Assembly (NCBI GenBank): GCA_002900995.3
Contig: CM035314.1
Coordinates: forward strand, 2,887,234-2,951,233
Length of the DNA stretch: 64,000 nt
Direction: 5' to 3'
From: Ganoderma boninense
Taxonomy: Eukaryota > Basidiomycota > Agaricomycetes > Polyporales > Polyporaceae
In this document: piece by piece, positions 11,853 to 23,935 of the stretch
Position numbering within the stretch: the first letter of the stretch is position 1
Layout of the letters: each line of letters begins with the position of its first letter
Program-made: the position numbers and the translations under genes
The notes under the pieces: model-generated
What the model was told of the DNA's origin: nothing
The model's input: only the letters and a program-made list of their open reading frames with translations
The model's database searches: none

Positions 11853-12662
11853 TTATACACCTGAACGTGAGTGAGGCTGGGTGTGCACCTTGTCGAGCCT
11901 GTGAACCTAACCGTCCGAGTCAGGGTTATGTATGTTGGTACAGCATCACCGACTTACCTTGCTCGGCCTACTACCCACGGCTGACGGTCGACAGTCTCAT
12001 CAACAGTCCCACCCCACCTCGCACCTCACACCTTGTTCGCACCGACATCGGGCGTAGGCGTAGCGAAGGACGGGCCCCCGTCGGCGGCTGAGAACGAGAA
12101 CGGGAACGAGTACGAGTATCCCCAGACCCGCCCGAAGCCCGAGGGTACCGGGAACGGCGAGTCAGAGGGGAACGGGAAAGCGGAGTCGGAGGCGTATGGG
12201 AAGGAGAAGGAGAAGCTGGATCCCGAGTCGGTGGGGAAGGGGAAACCGCATCCATCGTCGCCGTCTCCGTCGCCGATGCCCCCGGACGCGAGAGGACCGA
12301 AGAACCCGCCGCTGCTGGTCGGGAAGGGCAGGAAGGACGTGTCGGAGGGGAAGCCGGAGGGGACGGAGAACGAGCCCGAGGGGAAGGAGAACGAGCCCGA
12401 GGGGGCGCTGAAGGGCGGCACGGAGAACGACTGCGACCCGGAGGGGAAGGGGAAGCCCGAGCCGCCGCTTCCGCTGGGGAACGGGAAGGTCGGGGTCGGG
12501 TCGTCCTGGCGGACGACGTTGACGGGGCTCGCGCGAATGACACTCACTGGAGTGCGTGTATCAGCACTTGAACGACGCGAATGCAGGGGAACTGGAGGAG
12601 GGGAGCTACCGACCTTGGAGGAGGCCCACGAAGGCAGCGAAGACAGCGGTAAAGAAACGCAT
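11853..12662 (-). CDS. Secreted Phe/Pro/Ser/Gly-rich protein (copy C)
   Basis: Paralogue of copies A and B with leader exon 12662-12614 (49 bases, MRFFTAVFAAFVGLLQ), exon 2 12546-12030 and last exon from 11898. Exon 2 has diverged to a repetitive FPFPSGSGSFSFPSGS style. The last exon begins LDKVHTQP, as in copy B (LDKVQHP), but one base is missing relative to A and B. The frame therefore stops at 11853, and the conserved MEDSAGLVID part downstream is out of frame. The protein would be shortened by about 60 residues at its C-terminus. It may still be secreted. Function is unknown. Confidence 0.55.
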
Positions 12663-12777
12663 ATCGGTGAGTAAGTGAGTGAGTGCTCGAGTTCGCAGAG
12701 GATTCTGGACTAGGTGTGGAAGAGGGATGCGAGTGGAGATCCGAGGACTCTGGCTGATTCGCAGACTCGTTAGCCCA

Positions 12778-12785
12778 TTATATAG
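12778..12785 (-). promoter_or_regulatory. TATA box of copy C
   Basis: CTATATAA on the minus strand about 115 bases before the ATG at 12662, at the position seen in copies A and B. Confidence 0.65.
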
Positions 12786-14273
12786 CTTGGCAGAAGAACT
12801 TACTCACGCAATACAAACACAAAACAAGATACAGAGTACTCGCGCAGCATCCTCGCTGAGGAATCCACGACCAGGACGCGCTTGCCGTTAGTCGCTGTGG
12901 CTCATAGCCCGGAACCGGATTGTGGAGGGTTGGAGGCTGGAAACGATTAGAGAGCCACATAACGCCTGACTGAACACCCATGCCGCCTCTTCATTCCAAA
13001 CATATCTTTTAGAGGCTTGAAAAAGGTGCGATGGTCAGTCGGCAGGGCTCTGAGTGAAAGTTTCCTCCCACTCAGGATCATCAGGTAGAATCGACTTCGA
13101 GAGACTCACTCAGTAATCGCTGGATGATACTCCCACTGCGACCAGTTGACGAATGCATGAACCATCGAATTCATGCAAGCTAGGACCTTGACTGACATAC
13201 TCACCATGACCATTCCTCAAGCCGCAGCCTCTTGAATAAGCTGCATGCGGTGCACGCACGGGCACAAAGTTTGCTGCGTACAGTGGCAGCCTCCTACTGC
13301 GGGACGGCACGGAGTCCACCGGACATGAACGGTCGATCGCGGTTGGCGGAGGACTTCGCACAGTCAGAGAGCGTGTATGCGCATGCTGCTTGTATGTCTA
13401 GGGTGGCGTTTGCTGCAGAGTCGCGTTAGTCAAGCACGACTGCGGTGCGCGATGGGACTTACGATGAAGTCCACGGTCCACCACTGGTATGCAACCTCAG
13501 CGCGAACAACCTAAAACTCGAAGCATGACACAGGCAAGCATGAGCGTACCCATGAGCATTACAGTTCGACAAGCAACCCGACAAAAACCTGGCGAACTCA
13601 CTCCCCAGCCCAGTCTCCGAGTCTCAGTCCAGGAGACATCTTCCATGGCTTTCGCCGCCCATGGCGTCACTCGCAGCGAAGCTCAAGATCACTTATATAA
13701 TTGATCTTGACCCACGAACCTTCTCCACGTAGCTGCGGACAGAACGCCGCACGCACGACAGGCTGCGCAGCACTCAGATGACCAGCTAGAACCCACCGCG
13801 TTACGGTCTCTCCTCCCCTCTCCCGCCGGCAGGTGCATGTCAGCTCAGCTGAAGGTGATCGCCGTGGACCAGGGCTGAAGGGAACATACTCCCCCTTTTG
13901 ACGGACAGCTAGGAGAGGACGGGCGACACCTCCGAGTCCCCGGTACAACCTAGCGTCTCGAGCACGATGGACTCGGACAGGGATGCCGGCTCGCACCCGG
14001 GCCCGCCATGGGCTACGGCGCGATGGCGTGCGCCAGTGGGCAGCCATTAACCACGTGTATGTATATTCGCAAGTCCAAGATTCGTAACGTCATTGTCCAC
14101 ACGGTAAATCGATCATCAACATCATCTCACCGCAGTCCGAGTACTAGCCTGAGTCCGAGTCTGCCAGTGCCATGAACCGTCTACGCAAGTTCAACTGGCT
14201 GGCGATGCACGGCGTCGCCCGAGTCGCGAGACGACTCAGGTCCCGTTTCTGCCAGTGCACGGGGGCGTTCTTT
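12786..14273. other. Upstream region of copy C, no gene supported
   Basis: Diverged duplicate of the upstream regions in units A and B. It includes an imperfect palindrome around a TATATAA (about 13686-13710, GATCACTTATATAATTGATC). No gene is supported. Confidence 0.45.
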
Positions 14274-15716
14274 CTACAAAAGCCCTGCGGAGGGAGAGGC
14301 CTAAGGGCCCAATGCGTCGGGAAAGACATTGTCAGTATCATGCGTGACCGAGGGCGTAGACATTGAGAAATTGGAGAGGGGGTGCCACTCACCGCGAGCG
14401 TTGACGTCGCAACGGCGGATCCGGAGGGGAGACCGATGCTTGCGATGGCAGAGGAGGACGCGGAACCGATGCTCGGGAGGGCGGAGGACGGGACGCCGAT
14501 GCTCGGGAGGGCAGAAGAGGAGGCGAGCCCTTCGCTCCCCGAAATCGTCGTCGCGGGGGACGAGATGGTGCCGGAAATAGTCGTCGGCGCGGAGGAACTT
14601 ATGGCCGTGCCAGAGATCGTCGTCGGCGCGGATGAGCCTATGGCAGTACCGGAAATCGTCGTCGGTGCAGAGGAACCAATGGCTGTCCCGGAAATCGTCG
14701 TCGGCGCAGAGGAGCCTATGGCCGTGCCAGAGATCGTTGTCGGCGCGGATGAGCCTATGGCAGTACCTATGGAAATCGTCGTCGGTGCAGAAGAACCTAT
14801 GGCCGTTCCGGAAATCGTCGTCGGCGCGGAGGACCCGATGACGGTGATGACCGTGGACACGGCCCCGCACCCAATCGTGGTCACGGGCTCAGGGGACTCG
14901 GGAGTGGTGAACGTCGTCGTGGTCGCGGGCTCGGGCGACTCGGGGGTGGTGAACGTCGTTGTGGTCGGGCCCGGGGGCACGGGGAAGCTCGGGACGGCCG
15001 AGCACGCGCACTCGCTGACCGTGTGCGTGACCGTCACGGTGTGCGCGGAGGGCACGGGGGTGCTGAGGACGACGGACGAGGAGGCGGAGGGCACGGGGGT
15101 GCTAAGGACGATGGACGAGGAGGCGGAGGGCACGGGGGTGCTGAGGACGATGGACGAGGAGGCGGAGGGCACGGGGGTGCTGAGGACGATGGAGGACGAC
15201 GCGGACGGCGCGGTGCTGAAGGAGATGGAAGACGACGCGGAGGGCGCCGTGCTGAAGGCAATGGACGAAGACGCGGAGGGCGCCGTGCTGAAGGCAATGG
15301 ACGAAGACGCGGAGGGCGCCGTGCTGAAGGCGATGGACGACGAGGCGGAGGGCGCCGCGCTGAAGGCGATGGAGGACGACGCGGACGGCGCCGTACCGAA
15401 GGAAATAGACGAGGAGGCCGAAGGCGCCGTGCCGAAGGAGATGGAGATGGAGGACGAGGCGCTGCCGATCGGGGCCGTGCCTGTGGCGAACGACGAGGAC
15501 GCGACGGCCGTCGTGTCGTCTGAGCCGCGCTTGACGGGGCCCGCGTGCACTGCACGGGCGAACAAGCCATTACAACGATGACGATAGCCGATCGCAGGAA
15601 GAGGGATATAGATTCAATCGTGAGCGACCGCTGGCCTGCTGCGACATCGGACACGTGGAGGACGTACCGTGGACCGCGACGAGGAGGGCGGCGAGGAGGG
15701 CACCGAACGTGCGCAT
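14274..15716 (-). CDS. Secreted Ser-rich protein with three blocks of tandem repeats
   Basis: Leader exon 15716-15668 (49 bases, MRTFGALLAALLVAVH), exon 2 15549-14393 and a short last exon 14300-14274. The model gives 410 residues with closed phases. If the last intron is not removed, the frame continues to 14144. After a KRG site near residue 24, exon 2 is built of repeats: about eight copies of a 12-residue APSASSSIAFST-type unit, four of a 13-residue PVPSASSSIVLST-type unit, a Thr/Pro segment with HTVTVTHTVSEC, then about seven 13-residue AIGSSAPTTISGT-type units. This is an extended, probably O-glycosylated extracellular protein. No clear GPI tail is visible, unlike the genes at 1446 and 24978. 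Function is unknown. The long plus-strand frame across it is a by-product of the repeats. Confidence 0.6.
14560..15480. repeat. Coding tandem repeats of 36-39 bases
   Basis: Two blocks: about 14570-14840, 39-base units encoding IGSSAPTTISGTA-like repeats, and about 15040-15480, 36- and 39-base units encoding APSASSSI-like repeats. They are nearly identical within blocks, which points to recent expansion by slippage or unequal exchange. Confidence 0.75.
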
Positions 15717-15894
15717 CGTGTACTTCTACTTCGACGTGGGGGGAACGGGGGGAGCGAAAGCGAAAGGCGAGGGGCGTCGCTGAGTAGGAACGGAAGGGGT
15801 CTTAGTGGTCGAGTAGGACACAAGAAGGTGCAGTGATGCGTGGGGGCAGTGGGATCCCGGCGACGACGATCCCCTGCCGTTCCTTGGGCCTCTT

Positions 15895-15903
15895 CTTATA
15901 TGC
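15895..15903 (-). promoter_or_regulatory. TATA box of the 15716 gene
   Basis: GCATATAAG on the minus strand about 180 bases before the ATG at 15716, followed by a CT-rich stretch. Confidence 0.5.
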
Positions 15904-17687
15904 GGCACGAGGGGACAGACACCTATGCGCCGAGAACTCGAAGCGAGCTGGAGGCATGTCTGCCATGCGAATGCTGGGGGCCAGGGCCGCATGGGAAACC
16001 GGACGCGGCGCGGCGGGACACGGGAGATGGGTGACACATACACGGCGAGGGAGGGGATGCTTCGTGGTGCGCGCCATTGCAGTACAAGTGAATGCCGAAT
16101 GGAGTCCATCGGCTTGTTGGTTAGTGATGGTGCGGCGGTGCTGGGTTTGCGGGTATGAACGGCCGCACCGCAGCTCCTCCGCGGCAAGACAAATGGCCAT
16201 GGCGAGTAGCGAACCTGAGCAAGAAACCGTAAGTACCGGTAGGCTTTGGTGTACATGTACGACTGCACGTACACATAGCGAGGGTTCACGTTCAGGCTTC
16301 GCGGTCAGCCTCGAACACACCGCACGCTGACTGCCACCGCAAGGAGCAGTGTGCGTGTTCGTGTTCGTGTTCGTGTTCGTGTGTGAGCCAGCGTCTCTCC
16401 GCGCCATCGATGGTGTCGAGCCCCAGAAGAGCCGGGCACACATCCCCGCGGGCTGAACCTCCGTCCCAACCGTGGTAGAACGCGCGGTCAAGGGCTTCAT
16501 AGACCCTGCGGCGTGCCCAACCACCCCCATTCAGTCCGGCCAGGATGCGGTGCAGGCGGCAAAGGACGATCGCAGGTACGCGTGGTCGCGGAGCGGGATG
16601 CCGGCATGCCAAGGGAAAGATGTGAGATGGGGCTCGCTGCGGAGGGAAGGACAGGGTCGGGGAATGAGGGAAGTAGGGAGAGAGGAAGGGGGAAGGAGGG
16701 ACGGGATCTCGAAGAGCACTGCCTGCGGCAGCGTGGCGTAGTACTGCGATCTTCGACAGCGACAGGACGTAGAGAGATTGTGTCCGAATGGACGACTCCG
16801 CGGAAGGGAGTTGACGGCCGATGGGCGAAGGGTGGGAGTGCCGCTGTTGCTCGAGTGGCATGGGTGTGCTGGTGCTCCTGGTCAATACTTAGACAGCTGG
16901 CGGTCCTTGGAGCTTGGAGGGCGGCTACGGACCTAAGTCAGTGGCTCTGTGCATACGCCGACGCTCCGAAAAATAGGAAAGCCGGTGAATTCCGGTAACG
17001 ATGCCCTCGTTCGTGTACTAGTGCCCTCGCGAATCCGGAAGGAAATGGCAAAGCCTGAAGTTTGTTGCGACACCGTGTGTGAGCAGGTATAAGTACGCAC
17101 GCGTAGTCCAGGATACCGCGAAAGTAGCGAAGAGGGTTTCGGAGATTGATGCGGCGCTGTATGTCGGGTACTTCAGTGAGTTACGACATAAGTAGCGGTG
17201 ATTCGTCAAGAGGTTCATACATGACAATTTAGAGCATCGCCAACCTTGAATTCGAGGCTGTGTTCCCCTTCGGCAACTCCCGCCTTGTCCCTCCGGGCCG
17301 CGAATGAGAGGATCCCCGGGCCGCATGTCGTATGTTTTGTCAATGGATAACCTGGCACACGTTCTCTGCCATTGCGAGTGTGATTGGATGTTGTCCTCGA
17401 GACTTCGTGTGTGCCAAGTCTCTGCACTGTCTGCGATGGCGACACGAGGATGGAAACGCTACCGGCTCAGTCATATCTGCTTGTTCCGAGTCACGCTCGC
17501 TGGCATCATAGAGGAACGCCGAGTCCGAGTTCAACATTGACATGCCAACATCATCATGAGGAACGCTTGAATGAAGCGCTTGCAAGCTCAAGGAAGTACA
17601 GAAAACCCTACGTTACGGCGTATGTTACAGATCCATGAACCCAATCGTAAAACGGACAAATGAAAGCTGGACAAATGAAAGCTTACT
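15904..17687. other. Intergenic, no gene supported
   Basis: Several overlapping frames of 100-200 codons exist on both strands around 15830-16890. None has a leader, a motif or a convincing splice pattern. The stretch contains a hexamer microsatellite at 16355-16384. Confidence 0.45.
16355..16384. repeat. GTGTTC hexanucleotide microsatellite
   Basis: Four perfect GTGTTC units followed by GTGTGT. Confidence 0.85.
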
Positions 17688-18553
17688 CTACAGGTAGTCC
17701 AGATAGTGACACGCAAGGACGACGCCCACCACCGCGACCGCGAGCACCGACACCCTGCTCTCGTCGCTCGTTATACGCGCGGACTGCCCCCGCCGCTGGA
17801 CCCCGTCTGAGTCCGAGCCTTCCGCGTCCGCGTCCGCACCTGCACCCCCCGGTAGACGTCTCCGCGGGCCAGACCGCTGCAAAGGCTTGGCACTGTCAGC
17901 CCACGGTGCGGAGTTCGAGGTGTGGCATGGATGTTGCGCGATATCGACGACAGCGTGACCTTCCGCGTCCGCGTCCGAGTCGTGGGTTTCGCCATGGAAA
18001 GCCCACTGCGTTCCCTGCAGTGTCGCGCAGATAAGGACACACGTTCCCGGATACGCATAACTGTCGCTCAGTTGCAGTATGGCAGCGGACTTACTGGGGC
18101 TAGCGCTGGGGCGGCGTGTCCTCGTCCTCGTCCAGGTGATCCTCGTCTTGCCTCCGAAGGAGCTTCAGCAATGTCGGATGGAAGCACGTGCGTCGCCGTG
18201 GGGATGGGTGGCACTCGGACTGGAAGCGAGGCTGCCGGAGATGGTGCGACGCCCTCCGACCCCAGCGCGGACGGCGCGTCGTCTGCGTCCTACGGGGAGC
18301 GTCAGCTCGCTGCCGCTGCGCGAGGAGAGAGGGGACGCGGCGCGGATGTACGCACGAGAATCCGCAGTGTCTCGGGCAGCGCCTCTGATGGGATCAGATT
18401 CACGACGAGCGCGTGCACTGGTACACGGGGATGGATGAGTGGGGCGCTCTTGCGCGTTCAGGAAACTTGATCATGGCGGTGCATACCTCGGAGAATCGCC
18501 ATGAAGAGGCAGGCGAGAGCTGTTCGCGAAGAGGACAGCAAGAGCAGGCGCAT
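17688..18553 (-). CDS. Secreted/anchored protein with C-terminal CHYLDYL tail (intact copy)
   Basis: Four exons: 18553-18487, 18417-18356, 18289-18095 and 18014-17688. They total 651 bases, 216 residues, all phases consistent. Exon 1 (67 bases, phase 1) encodes the leader MRLLLLSSSRTALACLFMAI. The middle is low complexity: Pro/Ala-rich in exon 3, Asp/Ala/Gly-rich in exon 4 (DADAEGSDSDG). The C-terminus is a single hydrophobic segment, VSVLAVAVVGVVLACHYLDY plus a final Leu, fitting a membrane anchor with a very short tail. Every exon aligns with a paralogue at 36206-37095 on the other strand. The two share the leader, the HALVV/HTLAV exon, the SEAR..GSPG motif and the tail. Function is unknown, and no domain is recognised. 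Confidence 0.65.
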
Positions 18554-21500
18554 CGCGAGAGGCCAAGTGGGCAGACGAAGGGGGAAAAGGGAGGGGGAAA
18601 GAAGAGACGAGTAGATTTAAGTTTCCCGAGGGCGCCGACGGAGGGTGGATATGTACGTGTTGCACAAGAATAGCACGGCGCGCGAATAGGGCCGCGAGCG
18701 GGAAGCGAGCCTCGAGGAGTCGGGTGGACAAGAGTTCGAAGCAACGGCGAGAGGGGCGAGAGGCGAAAGGGGAAGAGGGACAGCCCCTCTGGACGCGATC
18801 CATATATCGCATGCATACATAGCTCCGCGCGCCCTTCGAAACTCGAGCTCGCGAGCCGCGACCGCAGGCTGTCCCCGCGTCCTGCCATCCGGGCTTCCGA
18901 TAGCGTCGAAACGCACCGCGAGCGACAGCGCTGCTCCTGCCAAGCCTTCCGCCGACGCAATCCACTGTCAGTGTTGTCCATTTGGGGGGAAGGGACGGAG
19001 TTGCGAAGAGTGATGCCAAGAGCAGGGCCACTCGCCTTCACGCTGCTCTCACGCGCGCCTGCTATGTGCATATCAGACACGCACGTTCTTGATCGCTGGC
19101 GATCCGACCGAGTTTCGCAATGGACAGCGAACGTCCATGGCGGCCTCGTCGATTGGGGTTCATGGCGAGCTGGGAGACGGAGCAGCAAGTAGCATGGCCA
19201 GCGGCTTGCGCCGAGGATGCTTGCCACAGCCAAGGCTCAAGTGGCCATTCGTCGAGCGAGGTATGGGCGGCCCGGCGTTTTCCGCTGATGGCAAATCAGC
19301 GCCCGTCTATTTTTATCACACTGCTGCTGCGACCACTCGATCGCGAGTCGTCGAGTCTTCTCGAGCTCCACCACCTACTTAGCTCGAAATAAACAGCCAG
19401 TAGGTATGCTTTTAGCCAACCCACTCCCTCCGCATAACCTTCGACTCATTGGAAAATAGTAACAACCTACGTTATTTTTGATAAGGCCCTTCAAGGCTTC
19501 CACCGCGGCACTTCCAACGGGCTGAGCAGACTCGGATGATGGGGGCAAGAGTTTGAACGGCACAAGTTCTGCCTGAGTGCGGTGTAGAGATCTGATGCGT
19601 CGCGCCATCCCATCCAGAATCAGACTGGTGCGTAGTCGCAAACACTCTCGTCTGGCGATCACTCAGCGCTCGGCGCTCACGACTGAGGACTTGATTCAAA
19701 GGACTGGGTCCATGTGATGACCGCGCAGACGGCTTAATGCCACAGCCACATTACCGAGACATCACCAGGCATGCGCAGTCGAAGGGCTTTGCTTGCGTAG
19801 TTGAACGCGTGTGGTCACCTGCTGGTATACTAAGTGAGTGGAGATGCCCGCTCGAAAGCAGGCATGTACTGACGCGGAGACTTATTCCTGACTACATCCG
19901 TGACGACTTCGTGCCACGGGACTCGGATGCGGCTCCTCGCCGCGCGTTGGGCTCGGCTCACACATATAATGAAGACATGCAAGACGAATGCTCTAACCGG
20001 CTGTGTACTTCGCTTTCAGTACCGCAACGACAGGATGGCGCCGGGCGAGCAGTATTAATGTGTCCGTGCCATGCCGCGATAGTGTTTGCACAAAGTGACC
20101 GAATACCTGACATGACCGCCGGAGTCGGCAGCAGGACAGAAACAAGAGTTACGAGTAAAGGTACGAAAATACACATGAGACGTGATCGCCCAAGGCTCAA
20201 GGACAAGATGAAGACACGAGGGAGCGACCACAGGCCTCAACACTGACGCGGGCGGCTTGTGCGTGGGTTCGGACAAGGGGCATAGAAGAGGAGCACGAAC
20301 AGGCGACCGCGGGGACGACACGCACCACAACGCTGTCACCGTGATGCAGTTCATCGCCCCCCTCCGACAGTCTCTGAACCCTACGCTCGAACCCACGGCG
20401 GCTTGCTCTGGAGTGCCGAGTGCGCATCCGGCAAGGTGGAGGTTGGGGTTCGAAGAGGGCTCGAGGGGGGACGGTGAGGGCGCGAGGGCATGCGCATTAT
20501 TGGTGGTGGCGTGCTCAAGCGCTGCCGTAGAGAGCTGCGGAGCATGAGAGGACGGGCAGACAGCTGAGGAGGCGCGCTTTTCGACTTCGGTGGGCTGTTG
20601 CTCGTATCAAGGAACTGGAAACCTTACGCTCGTGAGCCTGAGTTCCACACGACTGCTGCTTGCGAATTGTGCCTGTGCACACTGCTGCGCTGACAGGTCT
20701 CCTACGCCCGAATCGAGACACTGCATGTTACGCGGGGGCGCGGATGGCGTCGCCCTCGGCGTCGGGCGTACCCCGACACTCGGAGTGACTGTCCGTGTAG
20801 AGAAAACGCGGCCCACGTCACTGCCTCGGGAGAGTGCTTGCAGGAGAGGTGGGCTGTATCCTTGAATATCTCTTGGATGGGCGGCATCTCGACACTCGAG
20901 CTCTCGTTGAAACTTCGCTCTTGACATGTTACTATTAGAACTCAATTCCAGCGCGGCTTCCGTCGTCGGGTCTTCGGATGCCACTACGGCGAAAAGGTCA
21001 TATTAGGTGCGTTTTGTCCATGCAATGGTTGTCGCGGCTGCGTTCGGTGCACATGTATGACTCCATGGGGGACTCTATCGGATGCCCAGTTAACTCCGCG
21101 TCTTGGGTGGCGGCGGCACCGCCTTCCCGTCGTGCTAGTTTCAACGATTGTGGCACCACCGGCACTGATATGATCGCGTGAAATGCGAGAGTTCCACAAC
21201 CATCGGAACATACACCGTCCTTTGCATGGCTTGATTGGGTAGGCTGGTCTTCGTGTCGGTCAATAATCCGTACACACGTATGGGTCCTGATCTACTTTGA
21301 TCAGGTACTCTCGCGCTGTGCGCATGTATTGCTGTGGTACTGACAAGGCGAGCATTGGATGTTTTCTCACTCGTGGTCCTTCGACCGTATTCCGCGATAC
21401 ACAGATAGTTACGGCAGTCGCAAAGTCATCCTTCTCCTCTCTCGCAGATGACTTCCCGACTTCTGGTAAGTTCCAGGGACGACGGGGAACTGTTACTGCG

Positions 21501-21722
21501 GACGCCTTGAACGGATGTGTATCAATATTTGAAAGCTTATCAATGCGCCACTTGCACAGGATGTTCAAGTTGTCCCTTCTACTTGCACGGGCAGTGAGCT
21601 TTGCCGCGGCCTGAGAAGGTCGGTAGTGCGCCGCTCCCCCGTGTTAATAGAGCCTGCAGTCGGCACTCACGACGGCACTTTACCCCACCATTTACGCGAA
21701 TCCGAATACTAGTCAGCATAGT
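18554..21722. other. Intergenic, no gene supported
   Basis: 18554-19400 is the upstream region of the 18553 gene. Parts of it match the upstream region of its paralogue: the block GCGCTGATTTGCCATC is near 19285 on the minus strand and near 35344 on the plus strand. 19400-21720 has frames of at most about 170 codons with no motif. I see nothing reliable there. Confidence 0.45.
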
Positions 21723-23632
21723 ATGGCCGCCGATACTCTCAACTGCACGAATCCCGCCAACGTCCCAAGCTGCTTCGGGCCCCTCCTAGTCGTGGACAAC
21801 AATGTCTTCATAATGGTGCACGAGCTGCGAGGACGGCTATTTGGAACCATCCTTTCTACCGCTTTGTTTGGTAAGATGCAATGTTTGACAGCATGTTTTT
21901 CGTGAGCAACTATAGAGCCCTGAACTGCTTTCTTAGGTACCTTTACGATATGCACCTCCATCACGGTGTTATTGATCATGCAAGCCCCAAAGTTCTTCCT
22001 AATGTGCATGACACGGTTGCTCACCATAGTACTACAGCCGCAATTTGAAGCTTCGAAAAACGCGCTGGGCAACGTGGTACACCTTCGCAACCATCGGGAT
22101 GTTTACGTCTACGTCGATCTACTGGGCGTTCATACTCCGTGACACGTTCGCCGTTGCGGGCATCACGACGTCCGCTGTCACCAACCTTAATCCTGTTATA
22201 AACTCGCTGCAGGACTGCATATCGGACGCCGGGGGGGCGTGCAATGCTTCGGTCTCGGAACTGTCGCCCAACGACGTTGCTGTAGACTTGGCCATATCTC
22301 GGCTTACCACCCATGATATCGTGCTGGAGTACTGCGTGGGAACGGCGGCGCTAACCACCAACGTCCGTTCATCCGTTCCCACTTTGTCATGAGCGGAATG
22401 CCAATACTATAGCTGATATCATAATTGGCTCCACACCGCAGATTGTTATCGGCGATGCTATCGTTTTGGGTCGGGTATACGTCTTATGGCAAGGAAGTCG
22501 ATTGGTTTGCCTCGTATTTATCACCCTCCTTCTCGCGACAGTAGGTACGTCACGGTCCTCTGATCACTTTACTCGGCCGACACTGCTTTGCACGGAATGT
22601 TCAAGTTTATACACAGCCACAAGCATTGCATCTACCATCCATGCCTGCCCAGGCTTTGGCAATGGCTCAGGAGTCTGGCTCAACCCTTCCGTTGAAACTA
22701 CAGGAGTTGCCAGTCTCGTCGGTCCCGCGGCGGGAACTCTTGGTGGCTCATTTTTCGAAGGCGATCATTTTGGTCTCGCAGCATCTGTGCTCAGCCTCGC
22801 TACAAATGCGTTGTCCACGTGCTTTGTAGGCTATCGGGCCTGGTACGTTCGTTGCTTTTCTTCTATACACATGATGATCTTGAAGTATCCACTTACAGGG
22901 AACATCGTGCTCTTGTCCGCGGCAACGGCCTCCGGTCGTTTTTGGGTCGCTCGCAAGTGTCCAGAGCACTCACGCTCCTCATGGAGTCCGGCGCCGTTTA
23001 TTCTGCCATCTGGGTATGCATCCAATGACTCGGTTACAGCAGCATATAGGCAAGCAGCTCGAATTCTGAAAAACGCCTCTTAGATCTTTGTGGTTGCATA
23101 TCAATTCATCACCAGCTCGTCCTACAGTAGCGGCCATGCAGCTGCAGCGATGCACCCCCACTCGTCGGCCTACCGTGAGTTCACCGTCGGCTGGGAAGCG
23201 TTCACGGAGGGAGGGCTCGTCATCGTCGTCGTATGTACCCCAATTCAATTTCCACTGCATTACGACAAGCTACTAGTACTGACCCCTCTCGCTTGCCGCG
23301 CCACTGCCCAGGCCATTTACCCCACAATTATCATGCTGCTGGCCGGACTGAACAGGTCCGAATGCGACAACATCGCCTCGCATCGCGGAAACGGAAATGG
23401 CCAGACCGGGGACGCAGCGGCCATGTCTGTCATCTTCCGTGGTTCAGTCCTAGTGCCTGCACAGTCGCTTAATTTCCCCGGAGCCGATGGGCGAAATTCG
23501 GCGCGGCAACGAGTATCCTCTGACGAGGCTGCTTCTGAGCCGTCGTTGGCCGAGCTCAATACCTCGGCGGACTGCTCTTCTGAGAGAGGATTTCCAGGTT
23601 CCGTTCGCTCTGTGGCTCCGACTCGCCGCTAG
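21723..23632 (+). CDS. Seven-transmembrane-type protein, fungal paralogue family (copy 1)
   Basis: Eight-exon model: 21723-21870, 21937-21979, 22038-22362, 22442-22544, 22617-22842, 22899-23013, 23084-23230 and 23312-23632. All phases close, giving 475 residues. Hydrophobic segments occur in order: FGTILSTALFG/TFTICTSITVLL, WYTFATIGMFTSTSIYWAF, IVIGDAIVLGRVYVLW, LVCLVFITLLLATV, FGLAASVLSLATNALS, LLMESGAVYSAIWIFVVAYQ and AIYPTIIMLLAGLNR. The tail is Ser-rich and cytosolic in type. This layout, with the IGDAIVLGRVYVLW and ESGAVYSAIW motifs, matches the multi-copy 7TM proteins of mushrooms; no ligand is known. The intron after exon 2 uses a GC donor. Paralogues lie at 32984 and 37848. Signalling or sensing is inferred from topology only. 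Confidence 0.75.
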
Positions 23633-23935
23633 TATTCAATAAATCCCTTTGCTCTATCTTGACCAATAAAGCAAAGAAGAAAACGAACTTTCACCAGATG
23701 AACACTTAACACAAGCGTTTTTCATCATGTCCCAGTCTTGGATTGTCCTCGCGGTACCGTACCATCCGAAAAACTCGAAAGGGCGGAAAGGGTATATGCA
23801 CACCGCCACCAGCGCCAGCGCCCGCACCCAACCTCGACCGGAAAATGAAAATGAAAAATGAAAACCACAGCAGCCTTGAACGGATTGCCTAGGCCCGGGC
23901 CCACTCTCGCCTCAGCCTCGCACGCGATCGCTCTC

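Larger units (their letters stand above)
11700..15716. repeat. Segmental duplication unit C
   Basis: The third and most diverged copy of the unit seen at 3757-7265 and 7275-10460. It contains copy C of the secreted gene, its TATA box, the conserved upstream region (about 12880-14160, with matching CTACTGCGGGACGGCACGG and AGCTAGAACCC blocks) and the only intact Ser-rich repeat gene. Confidence 0.65.

Noticed and set aside
12033..12674. Plus-strand open frame of 213 codons opposite copy C
   Set aside because: Mirror of the repetitive middle exon of the minus-strand gene.
14382..15581. Long plus-strand open frame (399 codons) opposite the Ser-rich gene
   Set aside because: It is the complement of the tandem repeats. 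The minus strand has the leader exon, splice sites and TATA box.
16292..16885. Minus-strand frame with a His-Glu repeat
   Set aside because: The repeat is only the translated GTGTTC microsatellite; the rest looks random.
19737..20246. Plus-strand open frame of 169 codons
   Set aside because: No motif, no splice structure and no copy elsewhere in the window.
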